This document shows, one piece after another, positions 8,543 to 16,634 of a stretch of DNA of 64,000 nt. Origin of the DNA: Streptomyces piniterrae (lineage in GTDB: Bacteria; Actinomycetota; Actinomycetes; Streptomycetales; Streptomycetaceae); assembly GCF_005048155.1 (NCBI RefSeq), contig NZ_SUMB01000011.1:1-64000 (forward strand). The letters are read 5' to 3'. The notes beneath the pieces are model-generated. The model was not told where the DNA came from, did not search any database, and worked only from the letters and a program-made list of their open reading frames with translations. Position 1 is the first letter of the stretch. Each line of letters begins with the position of its first letter. The translations under genes were made by a program, and so were the position numbers.

Positions 8543-11500
8543 TCAGGCGGTGGCATCGAGGGCGCGCATACGGGCGCGCGTGCGCTGGGCCTCGGGGCCG
8601 GTGTCCTCGGCCGCGCGCTGCCACTGCTCCCAGCTCTCCCGGTAGGCGTGCAGCGCGGACTGGGGGCCCGCGGTGACCTCCAGGACCTCGCCGCGGCGGT
8701 GGTGGGCGCGGGCGGCCAGCAGCGCGCTGCCGGCCCGGCGGGCTTCGCCGGCGGCGCGGCGGTAGCAGGCCGCGGCCCGGTCGTGCCGCTCCCTGGAGCC
8801 GAAGCGGCGGTCCAACAGCAGCTGGACATCGCCCACTTCGAGCCATGCCTCGGCCGCCACGGCCGGCACCTCCGTGCCGCGTGCGGCCAGCTCCAGGATC
8901 CAGTCCGCCTCGTGCAGATCGGCGAGCGAGGGCTGGCGTTCATGGCGCAGCCGCAGGGCGCGTCCGAACAGCAGCCGGTGTCCGCCGAGATCGGGATCCT
9001 GCGGCGCGACCCGGGCCAGCGCCTCGCGCAGCACGTGCACCGCCTCGTTGGCCAGCCGCCTGCCCGGCTCGGCGGACTGCTCCAGGCGGGCCCTGAGCAG
9101 CAGCGCGGCGCCGCGCTCGGCCAGCAGCGAGCTGTGCTCGGGGGAGTCGGGGGTGGTCAGCCGGAGCGCCGCGGCGAGCGAGGCGATGGCGTCGTCGAGG
9201 GCGCTGACGGCGCCGGTACGGGTGTGCACGGCGCGCTGCGCCGCCGCGATCCGGCGCAGGCTGTCGGCCTCCAGGGCCGGTTCTTCGAGGGCGTGGGCCA
9301 TCGCGCGGGCGCGTTCGAGGGTGGGCAGGACGGACAGCAGTCCGGCGCCGCCGGTCAGCGAGCGGGCGGCCGCCAGGTCGAGCAGCGTCTCGCAGACCAG
9401 CCGGTCGGCGGCGCTGCCGCGGCGGCGCAGCAGGAGGGTGGCGGTGTCGAGGTCGTCGGCGGCACGGACCGCGAGCGCCTCGACGGGCGCGCCGGTGACC
9501 GCCCCGGCGGGCCCCCCTGCGAGCGGCCCCGCCGGGAGGTCGCGGGCGGCCCGCCTGGCCTGGTCCAGCAGGACGCCGCCGCGCGCGGCGTAGACCTCGC
9601 CGGGGACCTGCTCGCCGCTGGGCCACTGGTCGAGGAGGGTGGTGAGGGAGCGTTCCGCCTCGGCGAGGGGGTCCGGTGGGGAGGATCCGGGTGCGGCGTC
9701 GGCTGCGATGGAGCCCGCCACCGGGAGGGCGGCCAGTCTGCGCAGTGCCTCGGTGCGGAGCACCATGCTCTCCAGGACGCGGGGGTCGAGCAGGCTCATC
9801 AGCCCGCAGGCGTCGTGCAGTTGGCGGGCGGCGTCCTCCAGCGCGGCGCGTTCCTCGTCCGGTGCGCCGGCGGCGCGGCGCTCCTGGGCGCGGGCGTGCC
9901 GGACCCGGCCGAGGACGATCAGCGCGCGAGTGCGTTCGGCTTCCAGGCCGGCGGCCCGCTCACCGTCCTCGTCGTCCGGCACCGTCGCCCGCTCCACTGC
10001 GGCCCGCACCGCCCGTTCGGCCTCCTCCAGGGCGTCGGGCTGGCGCCACTTCGCCCAGGCGTGCAGCAGTCCGCGGGCGAGGTCGGTGCCCGCCTGGGGT
10101 AACCGCCGGAACGCCGCGCGCAGCAGCCGTACCGACTCGATGAGGTCGCGTACCGCGCGGTCCTGTTCGTAGCGCTCCAGGAGGGCGGCGCCCTCGGCGG
10201 CCGGGCCGTCCGACACATACGGCCGCTCGGCCGGCGGCCGCAGCGCCGGTTCGAAGCGGCGCAGGACCCGCTCGGAGACCCGGGCGAACGGTTCGGGAAC
10301 GGCCCGCTGGCCCGACTCCGGCTCGCGGCCGCTGCCGGAGAGCATGGCGACGGCGACCGCCGGGAAGTTGCGGGCGCTGCGGCCGAAGGTGCGCTCGATG
10401 TAGAGCGAGCAGTGTTTGAGGACCAGTGCGGCCTCGCCCGCGCTCAGCCGGCCGAGCAGCTCGTCGCGTACGCCGGGGACGAAGTCGTACCACGGGCCGC
10501 CGGCACCGGTCTCGGGACCCGGCGGGCGCTGATCGGCGCGGAGGGGGTCAGGGGGAAGCTGGTCGGCCGGCAGCTCGTCCGGCGGGAGTTGTCTGACCAG
10601 GCCGCTGAGCAGCACCTCCGCCAGCTCCGCCGGGCCGGTGTGCGGCAGCATCGCGCGCTGCACCAGCTGGATGACGGGCAGTGCCAGCGGGACGGCGGAG
10701 AGATGGACGGCGAGCAGCCGGGCGGCGGGCGAGGCGAGCCGGGCGAACTCGCGCACCATCCGGGCCGGTTCGGTGCGCTCGGGCTCCGGAGGGGGGCCTG
10801 CGGCGGGCTCGGCGCCGTGGTCGGCGCGCACGACGGAGGCCGCGCCGCGCAGCGAGAGGCCGGCGTCGGCGGCGGCCAGCCGCGCCCAGGAGCCGAGCGC
10901 GGAGGGGGTCGCGGAGAGGACCGGTACGGCGCGTTCCCTGGCCGTGCCGGGACCTGGGCCGGGCGGCGCGGCACCCCGGCGGCGTCGCTTGGTGGGCCGG
11001 AAGTCGAGGGCCTGGTACGGCCCCTGGCGGCGGACCAGTGTGCCGGCGACGGCGGGCAGCAGGGTGCGCGCCCACATCCGCTGCGGCAGCGGCTGGACGA
11101 CGGCCAGCGGAGCGTCGGCCACCCAGCGGTAGAGCAGCCGCTGCATCCGGCCGTCCTGCCAGAGGGGGCCCGCGCAGTCGCTGATGACGAGGGTGAGGTG
11201 GTGGCCTGTGGGGTCGTGCAGCTGGTCGGCGGGGCGCAGCGGCCGGCCGGGGCCCGGGGCCGCGGCGACGCCGACGTCCCGGCCGTGCGGGTGGAGGTAG
11301 TGCACCGTCACATCGCGGAAGGCGCCCACCCGCTCGCAGACCTGCCGCAGATCGTGCAGCATCTGCTCCCAGACGGCCATCGAGGACGAGCCGTCCATCA
11401 GGAGCCGCAGGGCGGCCTCGCGGCGGTGCACCCCGCGCAGCACCGGGATGACCATTTCGGCGTGCGCGGAGAGCTCGGCGGTGGCGGCCTCGTCCAGCTC

Positions 11501-11995
11501 CCGGCGGACCGGCGCGACCGGCGGGTGGTAGCGCTGGACGGGCCGCAGGGCGCGTTGCAGCGGCAGCAGTCCGGGGAACGCGGAGGCGATCGGGACGGCG
11601 ACCTCGCCGAGGCGCAGGCGGTCCGGGTCGGGGACGCTCCCCCACTGTCCTGGCGGTGCGGGCGCGCCGGTCGCCGGGGCGGGCAGCAGCTCCGCCTCGC
11701 GGCGCCCGCCGCCCTGGGACGGCTGACGGTCGTCGGCCGGGAGATCCGCCGCTCCGGTGGGTTCCCCGGGTCCCACCGTGAAACTGGCCGGATCGCTGCG
11801 GTCCGCGCCGGCGGGTCCGGAGGTGTCGGCTTCGGACGGGTCCGCCGTCCGTGTCTCGTCCTGCGTGATCCACTGCGCCAGCCAGAGGGCGTCCGCCATC
11901 CCTCGGGCATCGGCGGGTACCCCCGCCGCGGTCAGCCGTGCGACGAGCTCGTCGAGGGGGCCTGGACCGGACTCCCCGAGCGGCACCGCGCTCAC
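8543..11995 (-). CDS. Large vWA-domain protein, SAV_2336 N-terminal domain type
   Basis: A 1,150-residue protein starting GTG, which overlaps the stop of the MoxR gene by 4 bp (GTGA), so the two are translationally coupled. Residues ~1-115 are a short helical start and a low-complexity linker. A von Willebrand A domain follows, with an intact MIDAS DGSSS at residues 201-205 and a later ISDCAGPLW. Residues ~330-620 contain a VPVLSATPSALGSWARL segment and an alpha-helical region. The C-terminal half is Ala/Arg/Leu-rich helical repeats, probably TPR-like. In vWA-MoxR-VMAP systems the vWA protein binds the MoxR ATPase through its metal site. The precursor peptide gene begins 94 bp downstream of the stop. 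The function beyond this is inferred from context. Confidence 0.88.
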   Translation of the reverse strand: MSAVPLGESGPGPLDELVARLTAAGVPADARGMADALWLAQWITQDETRTADPSEADTSGPAGADRSDPASFTVGPGEPTGAADLPADDRQPSQGGGRREAELLPAPATGAPAPPGQWGSVPDPDRLRLGEVAVPIASAFPGLLPLQRALRPVQRYHPPVAPVRRELDEAATAELSAHAEMVIPVLRGVHRREAALRLLMDGSSSMAVWEQMLHDLRQVCERVGAFRDVTVHYLHPHGRDVGVAAAPGPGRPLRPADQLHDPTGHHLTLVISDCAGPLWQDGRMQRLLYRWVADAPLAVVQPLPQRMWARTLLPAVAGTLVRRQGPYQALDFRPTKRRRRGAAPPGPGPGTARERAVPVLSATPSALGSWARLAAADAGLSLRGAASVVRADHGAEPAAGPPPEPERTEPARMVREFARLASPAARLLAVHLSAVPLALPVIQLVQRAMLPHTGPAELAEVLLSGLVRQLPPDELPADQLPPDPLRADQRPPGPETGAGGPWYDFVPGVRDELLGRLSAGEAALVLKHCSLYIERTFGRSARNFPAVAVAMLSGSGREPESGQRAVPEPFARVSERVLRRFEPALRPPAERPYVSDGPAAEGAALLERYEQDRAVRDLIESVRLLRAAFRRLPQAGTDLARGLLHAWAKWRQPDALEEAERAVRAAVERATVPDDEDGERAAGLEAERTRALIVLGRVRHARAQERRAAGAPDEERAALEDAARQLHDACGLMSLLDPRVLESMVLRTEALRRLAALPVAGSIAADAAPGSSPPDPLAEAERSLTTLLDQWPSGEQVPGEVYAARGGVLLDQARRAARDLPAGPLAGGPAGAVTGAPVEALAVRAADDLDTATLLLRRRGSAADRLVCETLLDLAAARSLTGGAGLLSVLPTLERARAMAHALEEPALEADSLRRIAAAQRAVHTRTGAVSALDDAIASLAAALRLTTPDSPEHSSLLAERGAALLLRARLEQSAEPGRRLANEAVHVLREALARVAPQDPDLGGHRLLFGRALRLRHERQPSLADLHEADWILELAARGTEVPAVAAEAWLEVGDVQLLLDRRFGSRERHDRAAACYRRAAGEARRAGSALLAARAHHRRGEVLEVTAGPQSALHAYRESWEQWQRAAEDTGPEAQRTRARMRALDATA

Positions 11996-13071
11996 CTCGT
12001 CCGATCGAGAGGCCGCATGAGCTCGGCCGTCAGGCGTCGTCGGGTCTCCTCCTCGTCCTCGTCCGTCCAGCCGGCCTTCTGGGTGAGGTGGATGGCGTTG
12101 AACAGCTGGTCGACGGCGCGCACTTCGCCGGGCTCGCGGTCCAGGAAGCGGTCGATCACCGCTTCGTAGCGCTCGGCCGCGCCGTCGCCGAAGTGGGCGC
12201 GCACCATGGCGGCGAGCCGCTCCTTGTCCGGTACGGGGATGTGCAGGTGGATGCAGCGGCGCAGCAGGGGCGCGGGGAAGTCCCGCTCGCCGTTGCTGGT
12301 GAGGACGATGAACGGGAAGGCCCGGCAGCGCACCCGGCCGTCGCGGACCGTCACACGGCCGCCGTCGTCGCTGAGCACCCGCACCTCGGGGGCGGATCCG
12401 GCCAGCCGCTCCAGCTCCGGAATCCTGAACTCCCCTTCTTCCAGGACGTTCAGGAGGTCGTTGGGGAGGTCGATGTCGCTCTTGTCCAGCTCGTCGACGA
12501 GCAGCACCCGGGGCCGGGCGGCGGGCAGCAGCGCGGTGCCGAGCGGGCCGAGGCGGATATAGCGGCCGATGCCGCCGCCCGGCTCGTCGGCGGGGTCGCT
12601 GTCCTCGGTGTCGCCGCCGGGAGCGGAGGCATCGCTGTCGGCTGCCGCCCGTGGTGGTGTGGCGCGGGCGATCTGGAGGTCCTGGAGGCGGCCGATCGCG
12701 TCATACGCGTACAGGCCGTCGCGGAGCGTGCTGCGGCTGACGACGGGCCAGCCGAGCACCCTGCCGAGGCCGAGCTCATACGCGACGGAGTGCGCCAGGG
12801 TGCTCTTGCCGCTGCCCGGAGCGCCGGTCACCAGCAGCGGCCGGCGCAGATAGAGCGCGGCGTTGACCAGCTCGCGCTCGGTCTCGCCGGGCCGGTGGTG
12901 GCTGGCCTCCCGGCGCTGTACGCCGAGCCGGCGCTCGGAGGCGGGGTCCAGGGCGGCGGGCGGCGCCACGAGGGGCCCGCCGTCGAAATCGCGCCAGGGT
13001 GGCGGCGGCGGAAGGTGCTCGATGCCGTCGTGCGGTGCTCCCGCGCCACGGTAGATGAGCCAGTCGCTCAC
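11992..13071 (-). CDS. MoxR-family AAA+ ATPase
   Basis: A 359-residue protein starting GTG behind a GAGGAG site. Walker A is GAPGSGKST at residues 83-91; Walker B is RVLLVDELDKSD; sensor 1 lies in FIVLTSNGERDFP, followed by the LLRRCIHL arginine finger region. MoxR ATPases work as chaperone-like unfoldases with vWA partners. Here the stop codon overlaps the start of the vWA gene, the strongest form of coupling. The protein is probably the NTP-driven switch of the ternary conflict locus. Residues ~180-200 (a Gly/Asp/Ala-rich stretch) form an insert before Walker B. Confidence 0.93.
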   Translation of the reverse strand: MSDWLIYRGAGAPHDGIEHLPPPPPWRDFDGGPLVAPPAALDPASERRLGVQRREASHHRPGETERELVNAALYLRRPLLVTGAPGSGKSTLAHSVAYELGLGRVLGWPVVSRSTLRDGLYAYDAIGRLQDLQIARATPPRAAADSDASAPGGDTEDSDPADEPGGGIGRYIRLGPLGTALLPAARPRVLLVDELDKSDIDLPNDLLNVLEEGEFRIPELERLAGSAPEVRVLSDDGGRVTVRDGRVRCRAFPFIVLTSNGERDFPAPLLRRCIHLHIPVPDKERLAAMVRAHFGDGAAERYEAVIDRFLDREPGEVRAVDQLFNAIHLTQKAGWTDEDEEETRRRLTAELMRPLDRTR

Positions 13072-13426
13072 GTCGGAACTCCTCGTCGCCGGCCGGGCAT
13101 CGGGCAGGAGCGAAGGTCATGGCGGGCCGTCGCGGAGACGTCGGCATCCGCCCTCGTCCCTCCGCCACATCCCCCATGCCCGCCATGGACAATCACGGAA
13201 CAGAACCATCGAACAGACAGACCGAACACAGTCACGGACCACTCTCCCACGACGCTATGACAGTACCGATCCGTACGGAAGCGCGCGGGGCGGTTTCCGG
13301 TCTCCGCCCGGTTGCCAGGTGGGGCGCCAAGTGCCCCGTACGCGGCGCGACTTGGCACATCCGGGGCGTGGCGCACGAGGGTGGCCGCCGGGCGCGTGCC
13401 GCGGCGCTCGGGGCGTACGCGGGCGG
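13072..13426. other. 355-bp gap splitting the conflict locus; likely promoter region
   Basis: No convincing gene. It separates the VMAP/Trypco1 pair (ending at 13427) from the MoxR-vWA-peptide-maturase-TIR block (starting at 13071), both on the minus strand. The 13185-13270 part is AT-richer than its surroundings (AACAGACAGACCGAACACAG), a plausible place for a minus-strand promoter. No operator-like dyad was recognised. Confidence 0.4.
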
Positions 13427-15583
13427 TCATGGCGACATCTGCGGCCGGCCCGCGAAGAGTTGGGGTATCGGGTCCTCCGGGTCGTCATAGAGGAGCACCA
13501 GGTCGCGGGCCCAGTGCACGCCGTCCTCCGCCGCCTCGGCGGCCTTCGCCCGCAACTCCCTGACCAGCTCGGGAAGCCGGGAGACCGCCCCCGCGCCGCG
13601 GAGCAACTCCCGCACCCCGCGGTGGAATTCCTCGCACGAGGCGTCGCAGTCCCGCTCGCCGTGGCCGTTCGCCGGCCACAGTCCGGCCGGGAACCCGGTG
13701 TCCAGGGCGGCGCCGACCGCGTCCCGCCCGAGCCCGTCGGCGACCGTATGGCACAGCGCGGGCAGCGCGCCCCCGTCCGCCGACTCCAGCAGCCGCCAGA
13801 CGGCCTCGGCGGAGGCGGTGCGCCGGTGTGCGCCGGGGCACGCTTCGGGCAGCGGCGGCAGGCGCAGCGCATGCAGTTCGGGGGCGGCGGTGAGGCCCTG
13901 CCAGCGGCGCAGCCAGGCCGGGTCGAGCTCCTCGCGCCGCCCCTGGTCGCGCAGGATCACCGCGCGCCCCGGGCCCACAGGGCGCACCCGGGCGGTGCGC
14001 CGGGTCGAGGCCGCGACCTCCCATCGGGCGGCCGGCGTCTGCCAGTGGCCTTCGGGGACGGCGACCTCCAGGCGCACCCGGGCATCGGGGCCCGCGTCCT
14101 GGTCGGCGCGCAGCAGCCGCGCCCCGAGCCGTCGCAGTACCTCCGCCCGCGCCTGCGCGAACGGCACCCCGCCGGCCGCCTCCTGGACGTCCACGCGCAG
14201 CCACTGCCCGCGGCCGTAGCCCTCGCTGACCGACCAGTTGAACAGCTCCTGCCCGCCCTCGTCGTAGAAGAGCGGCTCGAACTCGACGAGCACGGACCGG
14301 GGCCGGCGGCGCACCGGCCCGATCCGGCGGCGGTCCTGCGGCTGTAGCACCACCGCCTTGGCCTGCACGAACTCGGCCAGGCGTGCCGCCTCCTCGCGCG
14401 CCTCGGCGGCCGCCTCGCCCGGTACGTCGCGCGCCTCGTCGGAGGTCAGCTGCGCCACGATCCGCAGATAGTGCACGAAGGAGCAGAGCTCCGTGTACGG
14501 GTCGCTGCCCTGGTAGAGCTCGCCGTGGCCGTCCCGCCAGGTGCGCAGCGGCCAGGCCGCGGGCCCGTCGCCGCGTCCCAGCGCCTCGCCGACCGCCCGC
14601 TCGACGGCCAGCGGGTCACGCGGCGCGGGCAGCCGGGCCAGCAGATCGAGCGCCTGGAGCCGCTCCTGTACGCCCCAGAGCCGCCCCCGGCCCGCCATGA
14701 TCGCGTGCTGGGCGTCGAACCAGGTGGGCCCGCCGGTCCTGCCGAGTTCCTGCCCGGCCCAGTGCCAGCGGTCGTGCCGGCTCATCAGCGCGTGGTACGG
14801 GTCGGGGCCGAGCCCCTCGACGCCCGCCACGAGGTGTTCGGGGCCCAGCCCGCGCAGCGCCGTGACCGGCACCGCGAGCCCTACGTGGTCCTGCTGGTGG
14901 CGGCCCTTGACGATGCCGACCACCTCGCCGCGGTCGCATTCGAGCAGCGGACCCCCGGACGCGCCCGGCATGACCCGGACATCGCTGCCGAACTGGAGCC
15001 CCCGGGCGTCCCGGGCGCCGAACCGGACCGCGAGGAAGGCGTCGTGCGGCGCGTCCCGCACGCCCCCGGAGTCACGTACTACGTGTTCCCGCGCACCGGC
15101 CGCTCCCGCCCCACCCCCCGGCTGATCATGCCCGCGGAAGATGTACGCGTCCTCCAGGAGCGTCGTCGGCTGGTCGCTGAGCCAGGCGCAGGGGTGCTCG
15201 GTATCCGCGTCGAGCAGCTGGACGAGCGCGAGATCGGTGCGGGCGGCGGGCCGGGCGCCGGGGTCGGGCCGGCTCAGGTCGTACGCCAGGCGGGCGGCGC
15301 GCACCCGCCCGCCGAACGTGACCCCGAAGACCCCGCCGGGGCCTGTCTCACGCCGTCGCCCGTCGCTGGCGGCGAGCACATGCGCGCAGGTCAGCACCCA
15401 TCCGGGGGCGATCAGCACACCGCTCCCCCACAGCCGGGTGTCCGCCGCGTCCGGCGCGGCGCGGAGGCCGACGGTGGTCCGCCCGGCGTGATCGAGGAGC
15501 TGGGCGTGCCGGGTGCCCCGGGCGTTGCGGGCGTATGCCGCCGGGCCGCCGTGTCCGGCGGCCGGGTTCTCGGGGGGCGCCAT
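13427..15583 (-). CDS. Trypsin-like protease fused to VMAP-C domain (vWA-MoxR-associated protein)
   Basis: A 718-residue protein whose ATG overlaps the stop of the upstream gene by one base (TGATG). Residues ~35-225 are a chymotrypsin-fold protease with all three catalytic residues in normal motifs: His68 in LTCAHV, Asp117 in TDLALVQL, Ser209 in PGASGGPL. There is no signal peptide, so it should act in the cytoplasm. A middle alpha-helical region (~280-400, with DPYTELCSFVHYLR) may be an effector-associated adaptor. The C-terminal ~300 residues match the VMAP-C type (VLVEFEPLFYDE, LLYDDPEDPIPQLF). In described ternary systems VMAP couples the MoxR-vWA pair to an effector; here the effector appears to be the built-in protease. 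Confidence 0.88.
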   Translation of the reverse strand: MAPPENPAAGHGGPAAYARNARGTRHAQLLDHAGRTTVGLRAAPDAADTRLWGSGVLIAPGWVLTCAHVLAASDGRRRETGPGGVFGVTFGGRVRAARLAYDLSRPDPGARPAARTDLALVQLLDADTEHPCAWLSDQPTTLLEDAYIFRGHDQPGGGAGAAGAREHVVRDSGGVRDAPHDAFLAVRFGARDARGLQFGSDVRVMPGASGGPLLECDRGEVVGIVKGRHQQDHVGLAVPVTALRGLGPEHLVAGVEGLGPDPYHALMSRHDRWHWAGQELGRTGGPTWFDAQHAIMAGRGRLWGVQERLQALDLLARLPAPRDPLAVERAVGEALGRGDGPAAWPLRTWRDGHGELYQGSDPYTELCSFVHYLRIVAQLTSDEARDVPGEAAAEAREEAARLAEFVQAKAVVLQPQDRRRIGPVRRRPRSVLVEFEPLFYDEGGQELFNWSVSEGYGRGQWLRVDVQEAAGGVPFAQARAEVLRRLGARLLRADQDAGPDARVRLEVAVPEGHWQTPAARWEVAASTRRTARVRPVGPGRAVILRDQGRREELDPAWLRRWQGLTAAPELHALRLPPLPEACPGAHRRTASAEAVWRLLESADGGALPALCHTVADGLGRDAVGAALDTGFPAGLWPANGHGERDCDASCEEFHRGVRELLRGAGAVSRLPELVRELRAKAAEAAEDGVHWARDLVLLYDDPEDPIPQLFAGRPQMSP

Positions 15584-16068
15584 CAGCGGCCCGAATCATC
15601 CGGCTCCCGGGGACCGGCGGCCGGCCGGCGTTCGTCCGGCGCGGTCGCCGCGGGGGCGGGCTCCCCCGGGGCGGGTTCCGCCGGGGCGGGCTCCCCCGGA
15701 GCGGGCGCGCGGTCCTCGCGCCGCCAGGTGAGCGTCACCGAGAGGTTCGCCTTCGCCTCGCCGTCCGCGAGCAGGGCGACCGCCTTGCCCGGCTTGGCGG
15801 ACAGCTCCACCCCGAAGGTCACGCTGGTCTCGTGCGGCGCCACCCCAGCGGCGGCCTGGCGGACGCTGGCGGCGACCCCGCCGATCACCTCGCGCAGCCC
15901 CTCGACCCGGGCACCGAGCGCGTCCCAGGCGCCGACGTCCTCGAATTCCCCGTCTCCGCCGTCCCCGCCGGCCGTTCCCCCGTCGAGCCCGGGGGCGTCC
16001 AGCCTGGAGACGCGGGCCCAGACCTCCGTACCGTCGGGCAGCGTGATCTGCTGAGCACGATCTTGCAT
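15583..16068 (-). CDS. Trypsin-co-occurring (CU044_2847-type) small protein
   Basis: A 161-residue protein. I place the start at the ATG at 16068 because it is 5 nt from an AGGAGG site; a GTG immediately before it is only 2 nt away. The N-terminus (LPDGTEVWARV) and the core (HETSVTFGVELSAKPGKAV, then EAKANLSVTLTW) match the short beta-rich trypsin-co-occurring domain 1. This domain is commonly encoded next to trypsin or VMAP proteins and is probably a regulator or substrate of the protease. The C-terminal ~45 residues are a Pro/Glu/Ala tail with near-repeated PGEPAPAEPAP, encoded by short tandem repeats around 15656-15712. Its stop overlaps the protease-VMAP start, so the two are translationally coupled. 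Confidence 0.85.
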   Translation of the reverse strand: MQDRAQQITLPDGTEVWARVSRLDAPGLDGGTAGGDGGDGEFEDVGAWDALGARVEGLREVIGGVAASVRQAAAGVAPHETSVTFGVELSAKPGKAVALLADGEAKANLSVTLTWRREDRAPAPGEPAPAEPAPGEPAPAATAPDERRPAAGPREPDDSGR

Positions 16069-16220
16069 CACGGCCTCCTGCTCCCCCTAGGCGGCAATTC
16101 CCCATTACCGCAGGACCGTTGACAGAGGATCAGGTTAGCCCCCGGGTACCTGTGGCGCGAGAGGTCCGTGAGCCTGCCTATCCTGGCGCGGAATGTCCCA
16201 TGACCCCTGGTGGAGAGCGC

Positions 16221-16400
16221 GTGTATTTCACTGACCGTGGCATCGAGGAGCTGGAGAACCGGCGCGGCGAGGAGGAGGTCAGCCTCGGCTGGCTGGCCGA
16301 GCAGCTGCGTACGTTCGTCGACCTGAACCCGGACTTCGAGGTGCCGGTGGAGCGGCTGGCCACCTGGCTGGCCCGGCTCGACGACGAGGACGAGGACTGA
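16221..16400 (+). CDS. DUF6104 family protein
   Basis: A 59-residue acidic protein. The GTG at 16221 follows GGAGAG by 3 nt and gives the usual family start (first Met, then YFTDRGIEELE). The longer in-frame ORF from 16119 lacks a good ribosome site. The sequence is dominated by short helices (SLGWLAEQLRTFVDLNPDFE, then VERLATWLARL) and ends in an Asp/Glu tail. Streptomyces genomes encode close relatives of the same size. The function is unknown. It diverges from the Trypco1 gene, leaving a 152-bp gap for two promoters. Confidence 0.85.
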   Translation: MYFTDRGIEELENRRGEEEVSLGWLAEQLRTFVDLNPDFEVPVERLATWLARLDDEDED

Positions 16401-16406
16401 GGGGGA

Positions 16407-16489
16407 CTAGGGGTGCCTAGGGGCGCCTAGGGGGACCAGGGCCTGCTCGACGGTCTGGGGCCGGCCGAAGGCCACCAACCCCTAGGGGT
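16407..16489. repeat. CTAG-rich cluster: three 10-bp tandem units plus a 12-bp palindrome
   Basis: CTAG begins at 16407, 16417 and 16427, exactly 10 bp apart, each followed by GGGG. A perfect palindrome ACCCCTAGGGGT lies at 16478-16489. CTAG is rare in Streptomyces DNA, so four within 83 bp is striking. It lies in the gap after the DUF6104 gene and before the DUF4097 promoter. Similar CCCCTAGGGG palindromes occur around 41.98 kb and 43.25 kb. Confidence 0.75.
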
Positions 16490-16520
16490 CGGACAGGGGT
16501 CGACTCAGGGTCCGGGCCGC

Positions 16521-16569
16521 TTGACTTCCGCAAGCCGCGATATATCGTGTCTAACGAAGACGCGATATG
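16521..16569 (+). promoter_or_regulatory. Promoter and probable PadR operator of the DUF4097-padR operon
   Basis: TTGACT at 16521-16526 and TATCGT at 16543-16548 make a plausible -35/-10 pair with a 16-bp spacer. The perfect palindrome CGATATATCG (16538-16547) overlaps the -10, and CGCGATATG recurs at 16561-16569. This fits autoregulation by the PadR protein encoded downstream, which is inferred, not shown. Confidence 0.5.
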
Positions 16570-16634
16570 TTGCGTTGCATGCCTGCCCGGTGCGTGCCGA
16601 CGCCGTCGCATCGCTAGCTCAGGGGAGGCCAGGG

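Noticed and set aside
8215..8943. Longer reading frame (242 codons) for the precursor peptide
   Set aside because: The upstream part overlaps the vWA gene and has no ribosome site; the GTG at 8448 has GAGGAG in place.
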